A DNA stretch of 64,000 nucleotides from Bacillus sp. V59.32b (GCF_003429085.1 NZ_QVTC01000060.1:1-64000), one strand, 5' to 3'. Counted from the stretch's first letter, positions 1-9,582 are shown. The notes: a model not told the origin generated them from the letters alone. Numbers and translations are program-made.

Positions 1-80
1 TGCCAGTTCGTCCGCGGAAAGCGAGTAGATTCCATGACCATTTGAAAATCAACAATGGATTTTACAGAGCCAAATAATAA

Positions 81-215
81 AAAATGTCCAACTACGCGGG
101 ATTTATAATTAAAACTCTGATTTATCATCCGAACTAAGGATTTATTATCCAAACTCAAATTTTATTATCCGAACAGGATTTATTATCCGAACTCAAGATT
201 TATTATCAAAGCACG
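81..215. repeat. Array A: ~20-nt degenerate tandem repeat
   Basis: Intergenic units built on ATTTATTATCCRAACTC begin near 81 (weak), 101, 120, 140, 160, 178 and 198, so the steps are 20, 19, 20, 20, 18 and 20 nt. The best units are the four from 120 to 197. There is no open reading frame through it. It lies upstream of yqxD. Function unknown. It shares its period, but not its sequence, with three other arrays in the window. Confidence 0.75.
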
Positions 216-335
216 AGAACTACATTGCGCAATAAGTGCCGATTTTAATCGAGTTCTTTTTTACAGGGGCATGGTGCTTTACTTATATGCAAAAACATTC
301 TGGCTTGAGCTTTTTAATGGCATAGTCGATCAAAG

Positions 336-350
336 TATACTATAATAAAA
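336..350 (+). promoter_or_regulatory. Possible -10 region of the yqxD-dnaG-sigA transcript
   Basis: The stretch holds overlapping TATACT (336-341) and TATAAT (341-346) hexamers about 150 nt before yqxD. No convincing TTGACA lies 16-18 nt upstream, so this is only a candidate. The rest of 1-496 holds array A and no gene that I can support. Confidence 0.3.
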
Positions 351-496
351 AATTGTGAGAAAAATGAATTCTTAAGGTTTAGACTTCATCAATGGGGAAT
401 AGACTATAAAGGATGAGAAGTCAAGGTTTTGGTCAAAAATATAATTCGACAAATCCGCTTTATCTCCATAAAATTTAAAAGGAGAAAAAAAGGATA

Positions 497-997
497 ATGC
501 AGAAAGATGTAGAATTTAAACAGAGTACTAATAGGCCGAAGATTTATGTGGATGCAGATGCCTGTCCAGTGAAAGACGAAACCCTTCAATGTGCAAAAGT
601 GCACGAAGTATCGGTTTGTTTTGTTGCGTCGTATAAAAACATGATGAACGAACATGAAGGAAATTGGGTCTATGTGGATGCGGATAAAGAAGCGGCAGAC
701 CTTTACATCGCAAATGCTGTAAGTCAAGGTGATGTTGTTATAACGGCGGATATTGGATTGGCAGGAACCCTGATTGGTAAGCGCGTTTATGTAATTTCAC
801 CGAGGGGAAAGGAATATACAGAAGACAATATTAACACTCTTCTGGATATAAGATACCAATCTGCAAGGTTGCGTAGACAGGGCAAGCATACAAAAGGCCC
901 GAAAGCTTTTACAAAACAAGACAGGATGAATTTTATAAACAATCTTTCAAAAATTTTGTCGAACCATGCAGGAAAATCTAATTCAATATCGAATTAA
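497..997 (+). CDS. yqxD: YaiI/YqxD family protein (UPF0178)
   Basis: A 166-residue protein of the conserved YaiI/YqxD (UPF0178) family, which has a PIN-like fold and no firmly established function. The family signature is visible: YVDADACPVKDE near residues 17-28, a second aspartate-rich stretch VDADKEAADLYIA, and TADIGLAG. These acidic residues suggest metal binding. The ATG at 497 follows AAAAGGAG at a good distance. It is the first gene of the yqxD-dnaG-sigA series, with 45 nt to dnaG. Placing it before dnaG matches B. subtilis. Confidence 0.9.
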   Translation: MQKDVEFKQSTNRPKIYVDADACPVKDETLQCAKVHEVSVCFVASYKNMMNEHEGNWVYVDADKEAADLYIANAVSQGDVVITADIGLAGTLIGKRVYVISPRGKEYTEDNINTLLDIRYQSARLRRQGKHTKGPKAFTKQDRMNFINNLSKILSNHAGKSNSISN

Positions 998-1042
998 AAC
1001 CATCATCCGAAAAAATTATCACCGGAAATGTAAGGTGAAACC

Positions 1043-2851
1043 ATGACAAATGCCCGAATTGAAGATGATAAAATTAATCAAATCCGAGAGGCTGTAGATA
1101 TCGTCGACTTGATTGGTGAGTATGTTCAGCTGAAAAAACAAGGGCGAAACTATTTCGGCCTTTGTCCTTTTCATGGTGAAAATAGCCCGTCCTTCTCAGT
1201 ATCACCGGAAAAGCAAATTTTCCATTGTTTTGGCTGCGGGGCCGGGGGAAACATTTTCACCTTTTTAATGGACATCGAGGGCTATGGCTTTATTGAAGCG
1301 GCCGTAGTGTTAGCCGAAAAAGGAAATATTCCGCTTGATGTCGAATTTCAGAAGGAAGCAGCAAAATCGAACATACCTGAATCATCCAGGCAAATGCTCG
1401 AAGCCCATGATCTTCTGAAGAAATTTTACCATCATTTACTGGTAAACACAAAAGAGGGGCAGGAAGCACTTGAGTATGTGCTTAATCGCGGATTTACCGA
1501 AGAGACGATCGAGAAATTCCAAATCGGTTATTCTCTCGATTCCTGGGATTTTGTTTCTAAATTCCTATCCAAAAGAGGATACGCTGCGGATACGATGGAA
1601 AAAGCGGGGCTGATTATTTTCAGGGAACGGGATGAGACCTATTTTGACCGTTTCAGGAACAGAATCATGTTTCCGATTATGGACACCCAAGGAAACACGA
1701 TTGCGTTTTCGGGAAGAGCGATGGGGACTGATGAGCCCAAATATTTGAATAGTCCCGAAACGCCGATCTTTAATAAAAGCAAAATTTTATACAATTTCCA
1801 CCAGGCAAGGCCTCATGTCCGAAAGAAAGAACAGATCGTTCTTTTTGAGGGGTTCGCAGATTGCATTTCGGCTGTGCGAGCCGGCGTTGAAAACGCGGTT
1901 GCGACAATGGGTACCTCATTGACCGACCAGCACATTCAATTGATCAAGAGAAATACCGAAAATGTATTGATATGCTATGATTCCGATTCAGCGGGTCTCG
2001 CCGCCGCCAACAGGGCATCCAATATGCTGAGTGAAGCTGGCCTTCATGTGAAAGCCGCCCTTATGCCCGATAACCTTGATCCCGATGACTACATCAAGAA
2101 ATACGGTGAAAAGAGTTTCGTTTCTGATGTAATAGGGTCAAGCTTGACGTATATGGCTTTTAAAATGCAGTATTTGCGTAAAGGAAAAAACCTGAATAAT
2201 GAAGGAGAACGCATTCAGTATATTGAAGAAATACTAAAAGAAATTTCACGTTTGCCAAACGCGGTTGAAAGAGACCATTATCTCAGGCAAATATCGTCCG
2301 AGTTTTCCCTTTCATTGGATGCATTGGAACAACAGCAAAGACAGACTTTTTTTGCTGAAAGAAAAAAAGGCAATGTTCCACAGCCCACCATGAATAGAAA
2401 TCTCACTTTACAATATGAACACAAACTGAAGCCGGCCTATCATAACGCTGAGATCAAGCTGATCGCCCATATGCTAAAAAGCAAAGAAACGGCTTTTAAG
2501 ATCAGCCAAATGATGAAAGGAACAGTTTTTAATCTCGATGAACACCAGGCAATCATAACTTATTTATATGCATTCTATGAGGACGACCACGATCCGGATG
2601 CAAGCTTGTTCCTGACGTACCTGCCCGATCAGAACTTACGCAAAATCGTATCTGAGATAGAAATGATGTCAGTGAACGCCGAAGTTTCGGATAAAGAGCT
2701 GACAGATTATATAAATCAAGTGTTGAAATATGAAAAATTGTTAAAGATAAAGGAAAAAGAGGCGGAAATAAAGGAAGCAGAACGCAGGAGCGACCATGAG
2801 GGGATTAAACAAGCCCAGAGGGAGCTCATTCAGTTACGAAAATTATTATAG
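1043..2851 (+). CDS. dnaG: DNA primase DnaG
   Basis: Bacterial primase of 602 residues, the usual length. It synthesises RNA primers at the replication fork with the replicative helicase. The N-terminal CHC2 zinc finger is clear (C41, H44, C62, C65). The Toprim catalytic domain follows, with the conserved glutamate near residue 269 (LFEGFADC) and an acidic DSDSAG motif near 311. The C-terminal ~150 residues are the variable helicase-interaction part. Start ATG follows AAGGTG. It forms the macromolecular-synthesis operon with sigA, 40 nt downstream. Confidence 0.97.
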   Translation: MTNARIEDDKINQIREAVDIVDLIGEYVQLKKQGRNYFGLCPFHGENSPSFSVSPEKQIFHCFGCGAGGNIFTFLMDIEGYGFIEAAVVLAEKGNIPLDVEFQKEAAKSNIPESSRQMLEAHDLLKKFYHHLLVNTKEGQEALEYVLNRGFTEETIEKFQIGYSLDSWDFVSKFLSKRGYAADTMEKAGLIIFRERDETYFDRFRNRIMFPIMDTQGNTIAFSGRAMGTDEPKYLNSPETPIFNKSKILYNFHQARPHVRKKEQIVLFEGFADCISAVRAGVENAVATMGTSLTDQHIQLIKRNTENVLICYDSDSAGLAAANRASNMLSEAGLHVKAALMPDNLDPDDYIKKYGEKSFVSDVIGSSLTYMAFKMQYLRKGKNLNNEGERIQYIEEILKEISRLPNAVERDHYLRQISSEFSLSLDALEQQQRQTFFAERKKGNVPQPTMNRNLTLQYEHKLKPAYHNAEIKLIAHMLKSKETAFKISQMMKGTVFNLDEHQAIITYLYAFYEDDHDPDASLFLTYLPDQNLRKIVSEIEMMSVNAEVSDKELTDYINQVLKYEKLLKIKEKEAEIKEAERRSDHEGIKQAQRELIQLRKLL

Positions 2852-2891
2852 TACTCATGTTTTGGTGTAAGTTTTGGAAGGAGGGGAACAC

Positions 2892-4025
2892 ATGGCTGAA
2901 AAACCAGCACGTTCCAAAGAGGTTGATACTGAATTGAATTTGGACCAGATGAAAGAGCAATTGCTGGAACTTGGAAAAAAACGAGGATCCCTGACAATTG
3001 AAAAGATTGCGGAGAAAATTGGAAGCTTTGAATTGGATTCAGATCAAATGGATGAATTCTATGAGTTTCTGGGTGACCAGGGAGTCGAAGTTCTCGCTGA
3101 AAGTGAAGAAGAGGATGAGGACGATGATCCAAACATTCAACAGCTTAATAAGGAAGAGGAATTCGACCTCAACGATTTAAGTGTCCCGCCAGGCGTTAAA
3201 ATAAACGATCCGGTGCGGATGTATTTAAAGGAAATCGGCCGCGTCGATTTGCTATCCGCGGAAGATGAAATTTCCCTTGCCACCCGAATCGAAGAGGGCG
3301 ATGAAGAAGCCAAGCGCCGTTTGGCTGAGGCAAACCTGCGCCTCGTTGTCAGCATCGCAAAACGCTATGTCGGCCGGGGTATGCTTTTCCTAGATTTAAT
3401 CCAGGAAGGCAACATGGGACTTATCAAGGCCGTTGAGAAATTTGATTACCGTAAAGGATTTAAATTCAGTACGTATGCTACGTGGTGGATCCGTCAGGCG
3501 ATCACCCGTGCAATTGCTGACCAGGCAAGAACGATTCGTATTCCGGTCCATATGGTGGAAACCATCAATAAATTAATCCGTGTCCAAAGGCAATTGCTTC
3601 AGGATCTTGGCCGTGAACCTTCTCCAGAAGAAATCGCCGAAGATATGGACTTAACGCCCGATAAGGTAAGGGAAATCCTGAAGATTGCCCAGGAACCGGT
3701 TTCCTTGGAAACACCTATCGGGGAAGAAGACGATTCTCATCTAGGAGACTTCATCGAAGACCAGGATGCGACATCTCCTTCCGAGCATGCAGCATATGAG
3801 CTTTTAAAGGAACAGCTTGAAGATGTTCTTGATACGCTGACAGACCGGGAAGAAAACGTGCTTCGCCTCCGCTTTGGCCTTGATGACGGCCGTACCCGCA
3901 CTCTTGAAGAAGTCGGGAAAGTTTTTGGCGTCACCCGGGAACGTATCCGGCAAATTGAAGCGAAAGCGCTGCGCAAGCTCAGACATCCAAGCCGAAGCAA
4001 AAGGCTTAAAGACTTCTTAGAATAA
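2892..4025 (+). CDS. sigA: RNA polymerase primary sigma factor SigA (RpoD)
   Basis: Housekeeping sigma-70 factor, 377 residues from the ATG at 2892. An in-frame TTG at 2874 lies before the ribosome site, whose AAGGAGGGG (2878-2886) points to the ATG. An acidic N-terminal region 1.1 comes first. Region 1.2/2 follows, including [17 protein letters not shown] and the -10-recognising segment with [12 protein letters not shown]. Region 3 comes next, then region 4.2 with the helix-turn-helix [12 protein letters not shown]. subtilis SigA has similar length and context. Confidence 0.97.
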   Translation: MAEKPARSKEVDTELNLDQMKEQLLELGKKRGSLTIEKIAEKIGSFELDSDQMDEFYEFLGDQGVEVLAESEEEDEDDDPNIQQLNKEEEFDLNDLSVPPGVKINDPVRMYLKEIGRVDLLSAEDEISLATRIEEGDEEAKRRLAEANLRLVVSIAKRYVGRGMLFLDLIQEGNMGLIKAVEKFDYRKGFKFSTYATWWIRQAITRAIADQARTIRIPVHMVETINKLIRVQRQLLQDLGREPSPEEIAEDMDLTPDKVREILKIAQEPVSLETPIGEEDDSHLGDFIEDQDATSPSEHAAYELLKEQLEDVLDTLTDREENVLRLRFGLDDGRTRTLEEVGKVFGVTRERIRQIEAKALRKLRHPSRSKRLKDFLE

Positions 4026-4189
4026 ACAAACAGGAATCAACTTAGGCATCAAGGTAACTGAATGGATAGATAAGGCAATTCGCAAGCTGGATTGCCACTC
4101 ACTTCCGTTGCCGATCTGTCTTTGATTGGTTCCTTTTTTGCAGATAAGAAATAACAAAAAGAAAAATGATTTGCCGGGATGTGCGTGAT

Positions 4190-4726
4190 ATGGATGAAAA
4201 TCGCAAGAAAATGATCATACAAGAAATAGTGTATTGGAAAAACAGCCGTTTGCTGCCTGAACAATATTGCGACTTTCTGTTAGCCCTATACAGCGAAGGG
4301 GAGGAAGTGCCGCAACAATATCAAGCAAGAAAAAAAATAGTGATGCCTTACCTGATCGTAGGCTCCATAATCTTGTTAACGCTGTTTTTGAATCATTTTA
4401 CTCAATTGCCATTTGGAATGCAAATCGGTTTATCCATTTTTTCGATCGTTACGTTGCTGTATGCGGCTTTCTTTTTTTCAAAAAGGTCATGGTCGTATCA
4501 TATCCCACTGATTGGGGCTGCCTTTCTTTTTCTATTGGCCACCGTTTTTGCTATCGAGCATTTTGCTCCGGGCCGGACTGGTGTATTATATTTCTTTTTG
4601 CTTTGTCATTGCGGAATATGGGTATATACGGGAAAAAGGCTGTCGATGGTTTATTTCTCAGTTGCAGGCTATTTGGGGATTGTAGTCATCCTTTATTTCA
4701 TAGCTAAATTATACAATATATTTTGA
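4190..4726 (+). CDS. Hypothetical membrane protein downstream of sigA
   Basis: About 178 residues, function unknown. A soluble ~50-residue N-terminus (DENRKKMIIQEI, YWKNSRLLPEQYC) is followed by about five hydrophobic segments, giving a polytopic inner-membrane topology. ATG 4190 is chosen because it begins a typical charged N-terminus; an in-frame ATG at 4166 is possible and neither has a strong ribosome site. It lies between sigA and cccA on the same strand. I do not recognise a named family. Confidence 0.7.
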   Translation: MDENRKKMIIQEIVYWKNSRLLPEQYCDFLLALYSEGEEVPQQYQARKKIVMPYLIVGSIILLTLFLNHFTQLPFGMQIGLSIFSIVTLLYAAFFFSKRSWSYHIPLIGAAFLFLLATVFAIEHFAPGRTGVLYFFLLCHCGIWVYTGKRLSMVYFSVAGYLGIVVILYFIAKLYNIF

Positions 4727-4806
4727 AGATAAAGAATATTCTAAGGGAAATTTGTTTTTAAAAACTGTAAAAATTAAAAAAATGACAAATATCTTATAGT
4801 TTAGGC

Positions 4807-4834
4807 TTTTACTTGAAAGCTTTTTCAAGTAAAA
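4807..4834. terminator. Perfect 12-bp inverted repeat before cccA (possible terminator)
   Basis: TTTTACTTGAAA pairs perfectly with TTTCAAGTAAAA across a 4-nt loop. It is AT-rich, lies 80 nt after the membrane-protein gene and 60 nt before cccA, and has T and A tails on its two sides. It could be a weak bidirectional terminator or an operator dyad; the sequence does not decide. Confidence 0.5.
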
Positions 4835-4894
4835 TATAACTTGTTTGTATATTCTTTTTATTGGCATTTTAGGTTACATAAGGGAGGTAAATCT

Positions 4895-5263
4895 ATGAAT
4901 CGCAACCCGCTTATTCCATTCTTACTAATCGCAGTTTTCGGAATCGGACTTATGTTTATGCTTTCTTTTAAAGGTTTGGGAGATGCTAAGGATCTTGCCA
5001 AGGAACAAGAAGGCGGAGGGAAAGAGGCTACAGAAGAAAAGGCTTCTGCTAATCCAGAGGAGATCTATCAACAGTCTTGTATCACATGTCATGGTGACCA
5101 GTACCAGGGCGGTGCCGGACCTGCATTAAAAGGTGTAGGGGAGCGCTTATCTGTTGATGAAGTGAAATCGACGATTCAAAATGGTAAAGGCGCTATGCCA
5201 GGTGGCCTTGTTGAAGAAGGAAATCTTGATGCCATGGCTGAATTCATACATGGCTTAAAATGA
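4895..5263 (+). CDS. cccA: Membrane-anchored cytochrome c550
   Basis: Small c-type cytochrome, 122 residues (B. subtilis CccA is about 120). One N-terminal membrane anchor (residues ~6-24) is followed by a charged linker rich in E, K, G and A. The heme domain has CITCHG (C62, C65, H66) and a methionine ligand in GAMPGGL. It carries electrons on the outer face of the membrane to terminal oxidase. The start at 4895 follows AGGGAGGT; the reading frame is open further upstream but without a ribosome site. Confidence 0.95.
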   Translation: MNRNPLIPFLLIAVFGIGLMFMLSFKGLGDAKDLAKEQEGGGKEATEEKASANPEEIYQQSCITCHGDQYQGGAGPALKGVGERLSVDEVKSTIQNGKGAMPGGLVEEGNLDAMAEFIHGLK

Positions 5264-5273
5264 TGGTATAGAG

Positions 5274-5311
5274 AATGGCTGAGGTCTCAGGTGGGATCTC
5301 AGCCATTTTGT
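5274..5311 (+). terminator. Terminator after cccA
   Basis: AATGGCTGAG (5274-5283) pairs with a near-complement ending AGCCATT (to 5307), followed by TTTTG. The T tract is short, so efficiency is uncertain. Confidence 0.65.
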
Positions 5312-5398
5312 ATTTCTGGGTATGTTGATTTAATAACGCCGGGCGGTTTTGTTATACTAAAGGCGAGACTGTACATAAATAGTAAGAGAGATGATTAG

Positions 5399-6109
5399 AT
5401 GAACCATGAAAAATTATCACGGCGCCTCGAGCGCGTTGCGGCTCATATAACGAAAGATTGTGTTTTGGCTGATATAGGCTCGGATCATGCCTATTTGCCC
5501 TGTTATGCCGTTCTAAAAGGCTTGGCGGTCCAGGCGATTGCTGGCGAGGTTGCTGAGGGGCCTTTTCAATCAGCTAAACAGCAGGTTGTGCAAGCGAATC
5601 TGCAGGATGTCATTGACGTCCGTAAAGGAGATGGTCTTAAAGTCCTTAAGCCCGAGGAAGCAACCTGCATAACGATAGCGGGAATGGGTGGTACCCTCAT
5701 TTCAACAATTCTCGATAAAGGCAAAGATAAGCTCTCGAGAGTGAGTCGGCTGATCCTTCAGCCGAATGTGGGAGCGTTCACCATTCGAACGTGGCTTATT
5801 GAAAACGGTTGGGAACTGATAGAAGAAGAAATTTTGGAAGAAGATGACAAGATTTACGAAATATTAATCGCGGAAAAAGGCGAACCGCTTCGCCCTTATT
5901 CGGAAAACAGGGTGGCAGACATGCTCCTTGGGCCTTTTCTTCAAAAGGAGCAAAACAGTGCGTTTGTAAAGAAATGGACTCAGGAGAAAACACATTGGGA
6001 AAGAATTCTGAAGCAGCTTGTGGAAAGAGGGGAAAATCCTGATGTGGAAATGAAGCGGTCAGCCCTTTTAAAGAAAATACAAATAGTGGAGGAGGCGCTG
6101 CAGCGATGA
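5399..6109 (+). CDS. trmK: tRNA (adenine(22)-N1)-methyltransferase TrmK
   Basis: 236-residue class I SAM-dependent methyltransferase of the TrmK/YqfN family, which makes m1A at position 22 of tRNA. The SAM-binding motif I is ADIGSDHAYLP near residue 24. AGMGGTLI near residue 100 and the LQPNVGAFTIRTWL segment are typical of the family. Its TGA stop overlaps the ATG of the next gene by 4 nt, so the two are translationally coupled, as yqfN-yqfO are in B. subtilis. Start ATG with a modest GAGAG-type site. Confidence 0.93.
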   Translation: MNHEKLSRRLERVAAHITKDCVLADIGSDHAYLPCYAVLKGLAVQAIAGEVAEGPFQSAKQQVVQANLQDVIDVRKGDGLKVLKPEEATCITIAGMGGTLISTILDKGKDKLSRVSRLILQPNVGAFTIRTWLIENGWELIEEEILEEDDKIYEILIAEKGEPLRPYSENRVADMLLGPFLQKEQNSAFVKKWTQEKTHWERILKQLVERGENPDVEMKRSALLKKIQIVEEALQR

Positions 6110-7224
6110 AGGTGCCAAATGGAGAAGAGATCATCAGTTTGTTTGAACGGTTTTCACCCAAAAGCTACGCGATGGATGGAGACCCGGTCGGGCTTCAGGT
6201 CGGCAGGCTGAACAAGCCTGTGTCAAAGGTAATGATTGCTTTGGATGTTTTAGAGGAAGTCGTTGACGAAGCAATCGAGAACGGGATTCAGCTTATTATT
6301 GCACATCATCCTCTTATCTACAGGCCATTAAAGAAAATTATGACGGATGTACCGGGCGGCAGGATTATTGAGAAGCTGATTAAACATGATATCGCTGTCT
6401 ATGCGGCGCATACGAATTTGGATGTTGCTAGAGGCGGTGTGAACGATTTGCTTGCGGAAGCTTTGCAGCTTCAAAACACGGAAGTACTTGTTCCTACCTA
6501 TCAGTCTTCTTACAAAAAGTTGGTCGTTTATGTGCCAAAAAGTGAAGAACGACAAGTAAGGGAAGCGCTTGGTCATGCCGGAGCAGGTCATATCGGCAAT
6601 TACAGCGATTGCACATTTTCCGCGGAAGGTGTCGGCCGGTTTCTTCCCGGAGAACATACCAATCCGGCAATTGGCACTCAGGGACAGCTTGAAAGCGTGA
6701 ACGAAATCAGAATTGAAACGATTTTTCCTGAAGAAATCGAAAAGAAACTTTTAGCCGCTATGATCAAGGCTCATCCTTACGAAGAGCCCGCTTATGATAT
6801 TTACCGGCTCGAAAACAAACGAGATTCGTTGGGTTTAGGGAGAATCGGGACCTTGAAAAAGGCAATGACATTAGAGCAGTTTGCCGGGCATGTGAAAAAT
6901 GCTCTCGATGTGAAGATGTTGAGGGTGGTTGGCGATCTGGATAGCAAGATTAAAAAGGTAGCCGTTCTCGGCGGGGACGGAAATAAATATTTTACCCAGG
7001 CGAAGTTTAAGGGAGCCGATGTTTACGTTACAGGAGACATGTATTATCATACTGCCCATGATGCGATGATGATGGGATTGAATATTATCGATCCGGGCCA
7101 TAACGTGGAAAAGGTCATGAAAAAGGGCATAGCAGGGATTTTAGCTGCTCTGTGTGAAGAAAGAAAATTTGAAGTAGAATTTATCGCTTCAGAGTTGAAT
7201 ACCGATCCGTTTACATTTTTATAG
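6106..7224 (+). CDS. yqfO: Nif3-like dinuclear metal centre protein YqfO
   Basis: 372 residues, the long Bacillus form of the Nif3/YbgI (DUF34) family. The N- and C-terminal Nif3 halves carry the metal ligands (IIAHHPLIYRPLK and AAHTNLD at the N-terminus, GHNVEK at the C-terminus). They flank an inserted PII-like/CutA-type domain of ~100 residues (HPYEEPAYDIY is the recognisable end). Described as GTP cyclohydrolase-like, but the physiological role is unsettled. Coupled to trmK by an ATGA overlap. Confidence 0.93.
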   Translation: MKVPNGEEIISLFERFSPKSYAMDGDPVGLQVGRLNKPVSKVMIALDVLEEVVDEAIENGIQLIIAHHPLIYRPLKKIMTDVPGGRIIEKLIKHDIAVYAAHTNLDVARGGVNDLLAEALQLQNTEVLVPTYQSSYKKLVVYVPKSEERQVREALGHAGAGHIGNYSDCTFSAEGVGRFLPGEHTNPAIGTQGQLESVNEIRIETIFPEEIEKKLLAAMIKAHPYEEPAYDIYRLENKRDSLGLGRIGTLKKAMTLEQFAGHVKNALDVKMLRVVGDLDSKIKKVAVLGGDGNKYFTQAKFKGADVYVTGDMYYHTAHDAMMMGLNIIDPGHNVEKVMKKGIAGILAALCEERKFEVEFIASELNTDPFTFL

Positions 7225-7286
7225 ATACGTCGATTTTGGATAAATAGAGGAGTTTTTTGTTTGATCGAGGAGCGGTTCCAGCTTTA

Positions 7287-7330
7287 GTAGTTAGAATTCG
7301 AGTTTTGTAGCCGGTTTTGGTTTTTTAACC
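7287..7330. repeat. Short outlier of the array-B repeat family
   Basis: GTAG cores at 7287 and 7307 (the latter TTTTGTAGCCGG) are 20 nt apart, followed by a degenerate third unit. This resembles array B at 8517-8745, so the family flanks ispH on both sides. Apart from this and the ispH terminator, 7225-7417 holds nothing I can name. Confidence 0.45.
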
Positions 7331-7383
7331 GAAATTACAGTTATGCAGCAGGACTCTTAACATGATGATTTAAAACCGAATAT

Positions 7384-7412
7384 AACAAAAGCAGGCATGC
7401 TGACATGCCTGC
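7384..7412 (-). terminator. ispH terminator
   Basis: GCAGGCATG and CATGCCTGC pair around a 4-nt loop (7391-7412). On the minus strand the stem is followed by CTTTTGTT, a standard Rho-independent terminator just after the ispH stop. Confidence 0.88.
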
Positions 7413-7417
7413 AACAC

Positions 7418-8362
7418 TTAAGCTTTGGCCTTCACTTTAGGAAGGATCTTATTTAGAGGAACTTTCTTCTCAGTTGCCCATGTGGAATCATCTTCAGGAT
7501 TGAACTGCTCAATGAATGCAATCACTTCTTTCGTAATCGGTGTCGGCGTCGAAGCTCCGGCGGTTACGGCGACTGTTTCCGCATTCTTTAGCCAGTCCAG
7601 CTGCAATTCAGAGATGTCGGCAATCCGATAAGCTTTGGTTCCGGCAATTTCCTTGGAAACTTGTGCGAGCCGGTTTGAATTATTGCTTTTCGGGTCGCCC
7701 ACTACGATCAGGACATCTGCTTCGCCTGCTTGCTTGGCAACGGCTTCCTGCCGAACCTGGGTCGCAAGGCAAATTTCCTTGTGTACCTCGACATGCGGAT
7801 ATTTTTCCTTAACCTTTTCGACGATGTCCATAACATCCCATTGGCTCATGGTTGTCTGGTTGGTGACAATGATCCGGTCGCTTTTCACGGTAAGGGCATT
7901 CACATCGTCAACCGTTTCAACAAGATGAACGATATCTGGTGCCACTCCGACAGCACCTTCCGGCTCAGGATGACCTTTTTTACCAATATATATAATCTGA
8001 TAGCCTTGCTCTTTTTTTTCTTTAATTAAATCATGGGTAGCTGTAACGTCGGGACATGTTGCGTCAATGGAAACCAGCCCTTTTGTTTTAGCTAGTTCTC
8101 TTACTTCGGGGGAAACTCCGTGGGCAGTGAAAATAACGGTTCCGCCATCTACTTTTTCCAGGATTTCTTTACGGTTTGTTCCATCCAAAGTGATGATGCC
8201 ATCTTCTTCAAAAGCGTCCGTCACATGCTTGTTATGGACAATCATGCCCAGGATGTAAATCGGACGTGGCAACGTCTTATCTAAAGCGGCATTTCGGGCG
8301 ATGACCATCGCATCGACAACTCCATAGCAATAACCGCGCGGTGATATTTTGATAACCTTCAT
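7418..8362 (-). CDS. ispH: 4-hydroxy-3-methylbut-2-enyl diphosphate reductase IspH
   Basis: 314-residue iron-sulfur reductase for the last step of the MEP pathway, giving IPP and DMAPP. The three cluster cysteines are present: C12 (GYCYGV), C103 ([10 protein letters not shown]) and C198 ([10 protein letters not shown]). So are the HPEPEG motif near 131-136 and the NQTTMS motif. The ATG follows GGAGG. It is monocistronic on the minus strand, or read with upstream yqfQ. Its pathway partner ispG lies at 15805-16914, also on the minus strand. Confidence 0.97.
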   Translation of the reverse strand: MKVIKISPRGYCYGVVDAMVIARNAALDKTLPRPIYILGMIVHNKHVTDAFEEDGIITLDGTNRKEILEKVDGGTVIFTAHGVSPEVRELAKTKGLVSIDATCPDVTATHDLIKEKKEQGYQIIYIGKKGHPEPEGAVGVAPDIVHLVETVDDVNALTVKSDRIIVTNQTTMSQWDVMDIVEKVKEKYPHVEVHKEICLATQVRQEAVAKQAGEADVLIVVGDPKSNNSNRLAQVSKEIAGTKAYRIADISELQLDWLKNAETVAVTAGASTPTPITKEVIAFIEQFNPEDDSTWATEKKVPLNKILPKVKAKA

Positions 8363-8516
8363 CGTGTTCCTCCTTTAAGCGGCGAAGCAAATCTTCATGC
8401 CTGCTACAATATATTATATAAGACACCGGTCAATATTACAAAAAGTATCATCCTGCTGGAAATAATCAGTGACACTTGACGGAAACCCCGCGGATTATGG
8501 TAACAGTCAGGATTTC

Positions 8517-8746
8517 GTAGCGGAAATTCCTTTTTGTAGCGGGTTTATAGCAGATAGTAGCCGATATGGTTACTTTTGTAGCCGAGAATCTCGATTTAGT
8601 AGCCAATACCGGATTTTGTAGCGGTAATTTTGTTTTTGTAGCCGATAGTTGCACTTTTGTAGCGGTAATTTTGTTTTTGTAGCCGACACTAATTGTAGCA
8701 AGGATTTAGATTTTGTAGCGAGTACCGGATCCCGTAGCGGCGTAGA
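8517..8746. repeat. Array B: GTAGC core every ~20 nt
   Basis: A GTAGC core, often within TTTTTGTAGCGG or TTTTGTAGCCGA, starts at 8517, 8536, 8557, 8578, 8599, 8618, 8638, 8659, 8679, 8695, 8715 and 8734 (and GTAG at 8742). The steps are 19, 21, 21, 21, 19, 20, 21, 20, 16, 20 and 19 nt. The array fills most of the gap between yqfQ and ispH. No real coding potential: apparent open frames across it are low-complexity by-products. Confidence 0.85.
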
Positions 8747-8802
8747 CAGAGGAATAACTAAAAAAGAATGCAACTGTAGCTGCATTCGGGTCAAATGAAA
8801 AT

Positions 8803-9393
8803 TCAAATATAAAGCTTTGGTTGGGAAATGCGTTGTCGCTTCTTTGTTTTTGGGACGATTTGTTCATCCTTAATTTCCAAATGCGAGGATTTACCTTTCT
8901 TGACTTCAGTTTTAACATCTGTCTCAACCGGTTCTGCTAATTCTTCCTCTGTTGTCTCAGTATTTTCATCTTCGGCTGTTTCCGTACCTTCTGTATCTTT
9001 CATGCTGCGGTACATTTTCCACATCGCCGGCAGGTTTTTGATGATCGGCCCGTATTGTTGGACCATTGGGCCGATTTGTTCTGCCGCTGAAAGCACTTTT
9101 TGAGTATTGGCAAGCACTGACGTAAGCGAGGCGGTGCTTTTTATCGGCTCCACAGGGGCTGAAGGGCGGCTGAAATATGAAGCGGGAGAGGGGCTTTGCT
9201 GCTTTGGTTTGCCTAGTATCTTTGAAATCAATCCGCCGACACCCTTTTGTTGGGACCCGGCCGGTTGATGTTGCATCGGAGGCCTGCCTGAAAAGGGTCC
9301 CCCTCCTCTAAATTGTTGCTGACGCCTCATTCCAGGATCATTATGAGGCCACATGCCAAAGTTTCTCCCTGGGCCATTTCTTCCTGGGGGCAT
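8803..9393 (-). CDS. yqfQ: YqfQ-like (VrrA-type) protein
   Basis: 196 residues. The N-terminus is rich in P, G, R, Q and H with degenerate repeats. A conserved middle follows, around GGLISKILGK and SAAEQIGPMVQQYGPIIKNLP (ending WKMYRSMK). The C-terminal tail is alternately acidic and basic. This layout matches the YqfQ family, which includes the VrrA protein of the B. anthracis group. Function unknown; spore or envelope association is only a suggestion. ATG 9393 is chosen because GGAAGGAGG lies just before it. Divergent from cshB. Confidence 0.8.
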   Translation of the reverse strand: MPPGRNGPGRNFGMWPHNDPGMRRQQQFRGGGPFSGRPPMQHQPAGSQQKGVGGLISKILGKPKQQSPSPASYFSRPSAPVEPIKSTASLTSVLANTQKVLSAAEQIGPMVQQYGPIIKNLPAMWKMYRSMKDTEGTETAEDENTETTEEELAEPVETDVKTEVKKGKSSHLEIKDEQIVPKTKKRQRISQPKLYI

Positions 9394-9582
9394 AGTTTTT
9401 CCTCCTTCCATAAGCTATATACATAATAGATTATGCATGAACCATCAAATGGTAAACGTCTGTCAGGTTGTGAACTTAATCGAAAGACGATAAGATAGGA
9501 AAGGTAGTTTTATTTTCTTGCATTCATTATAATAGCAGGACATGTAAAAAGTTCGCGGCATTTTAAATAAAGGAGTTTTCTA

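Noticed and set aside
2874-2891. Upstream TTG start for sigA
   Set aside because: It precedes the AAGGAGGGG ribosome site that serves the ATG at 2892.
8466-8806. Minus-strand open frames across array B (repeated ATKSR/LLQ-like residues)
   Set aside because: They are translations of a 20-nt repeat, have no ribosome site and no family resemblance.
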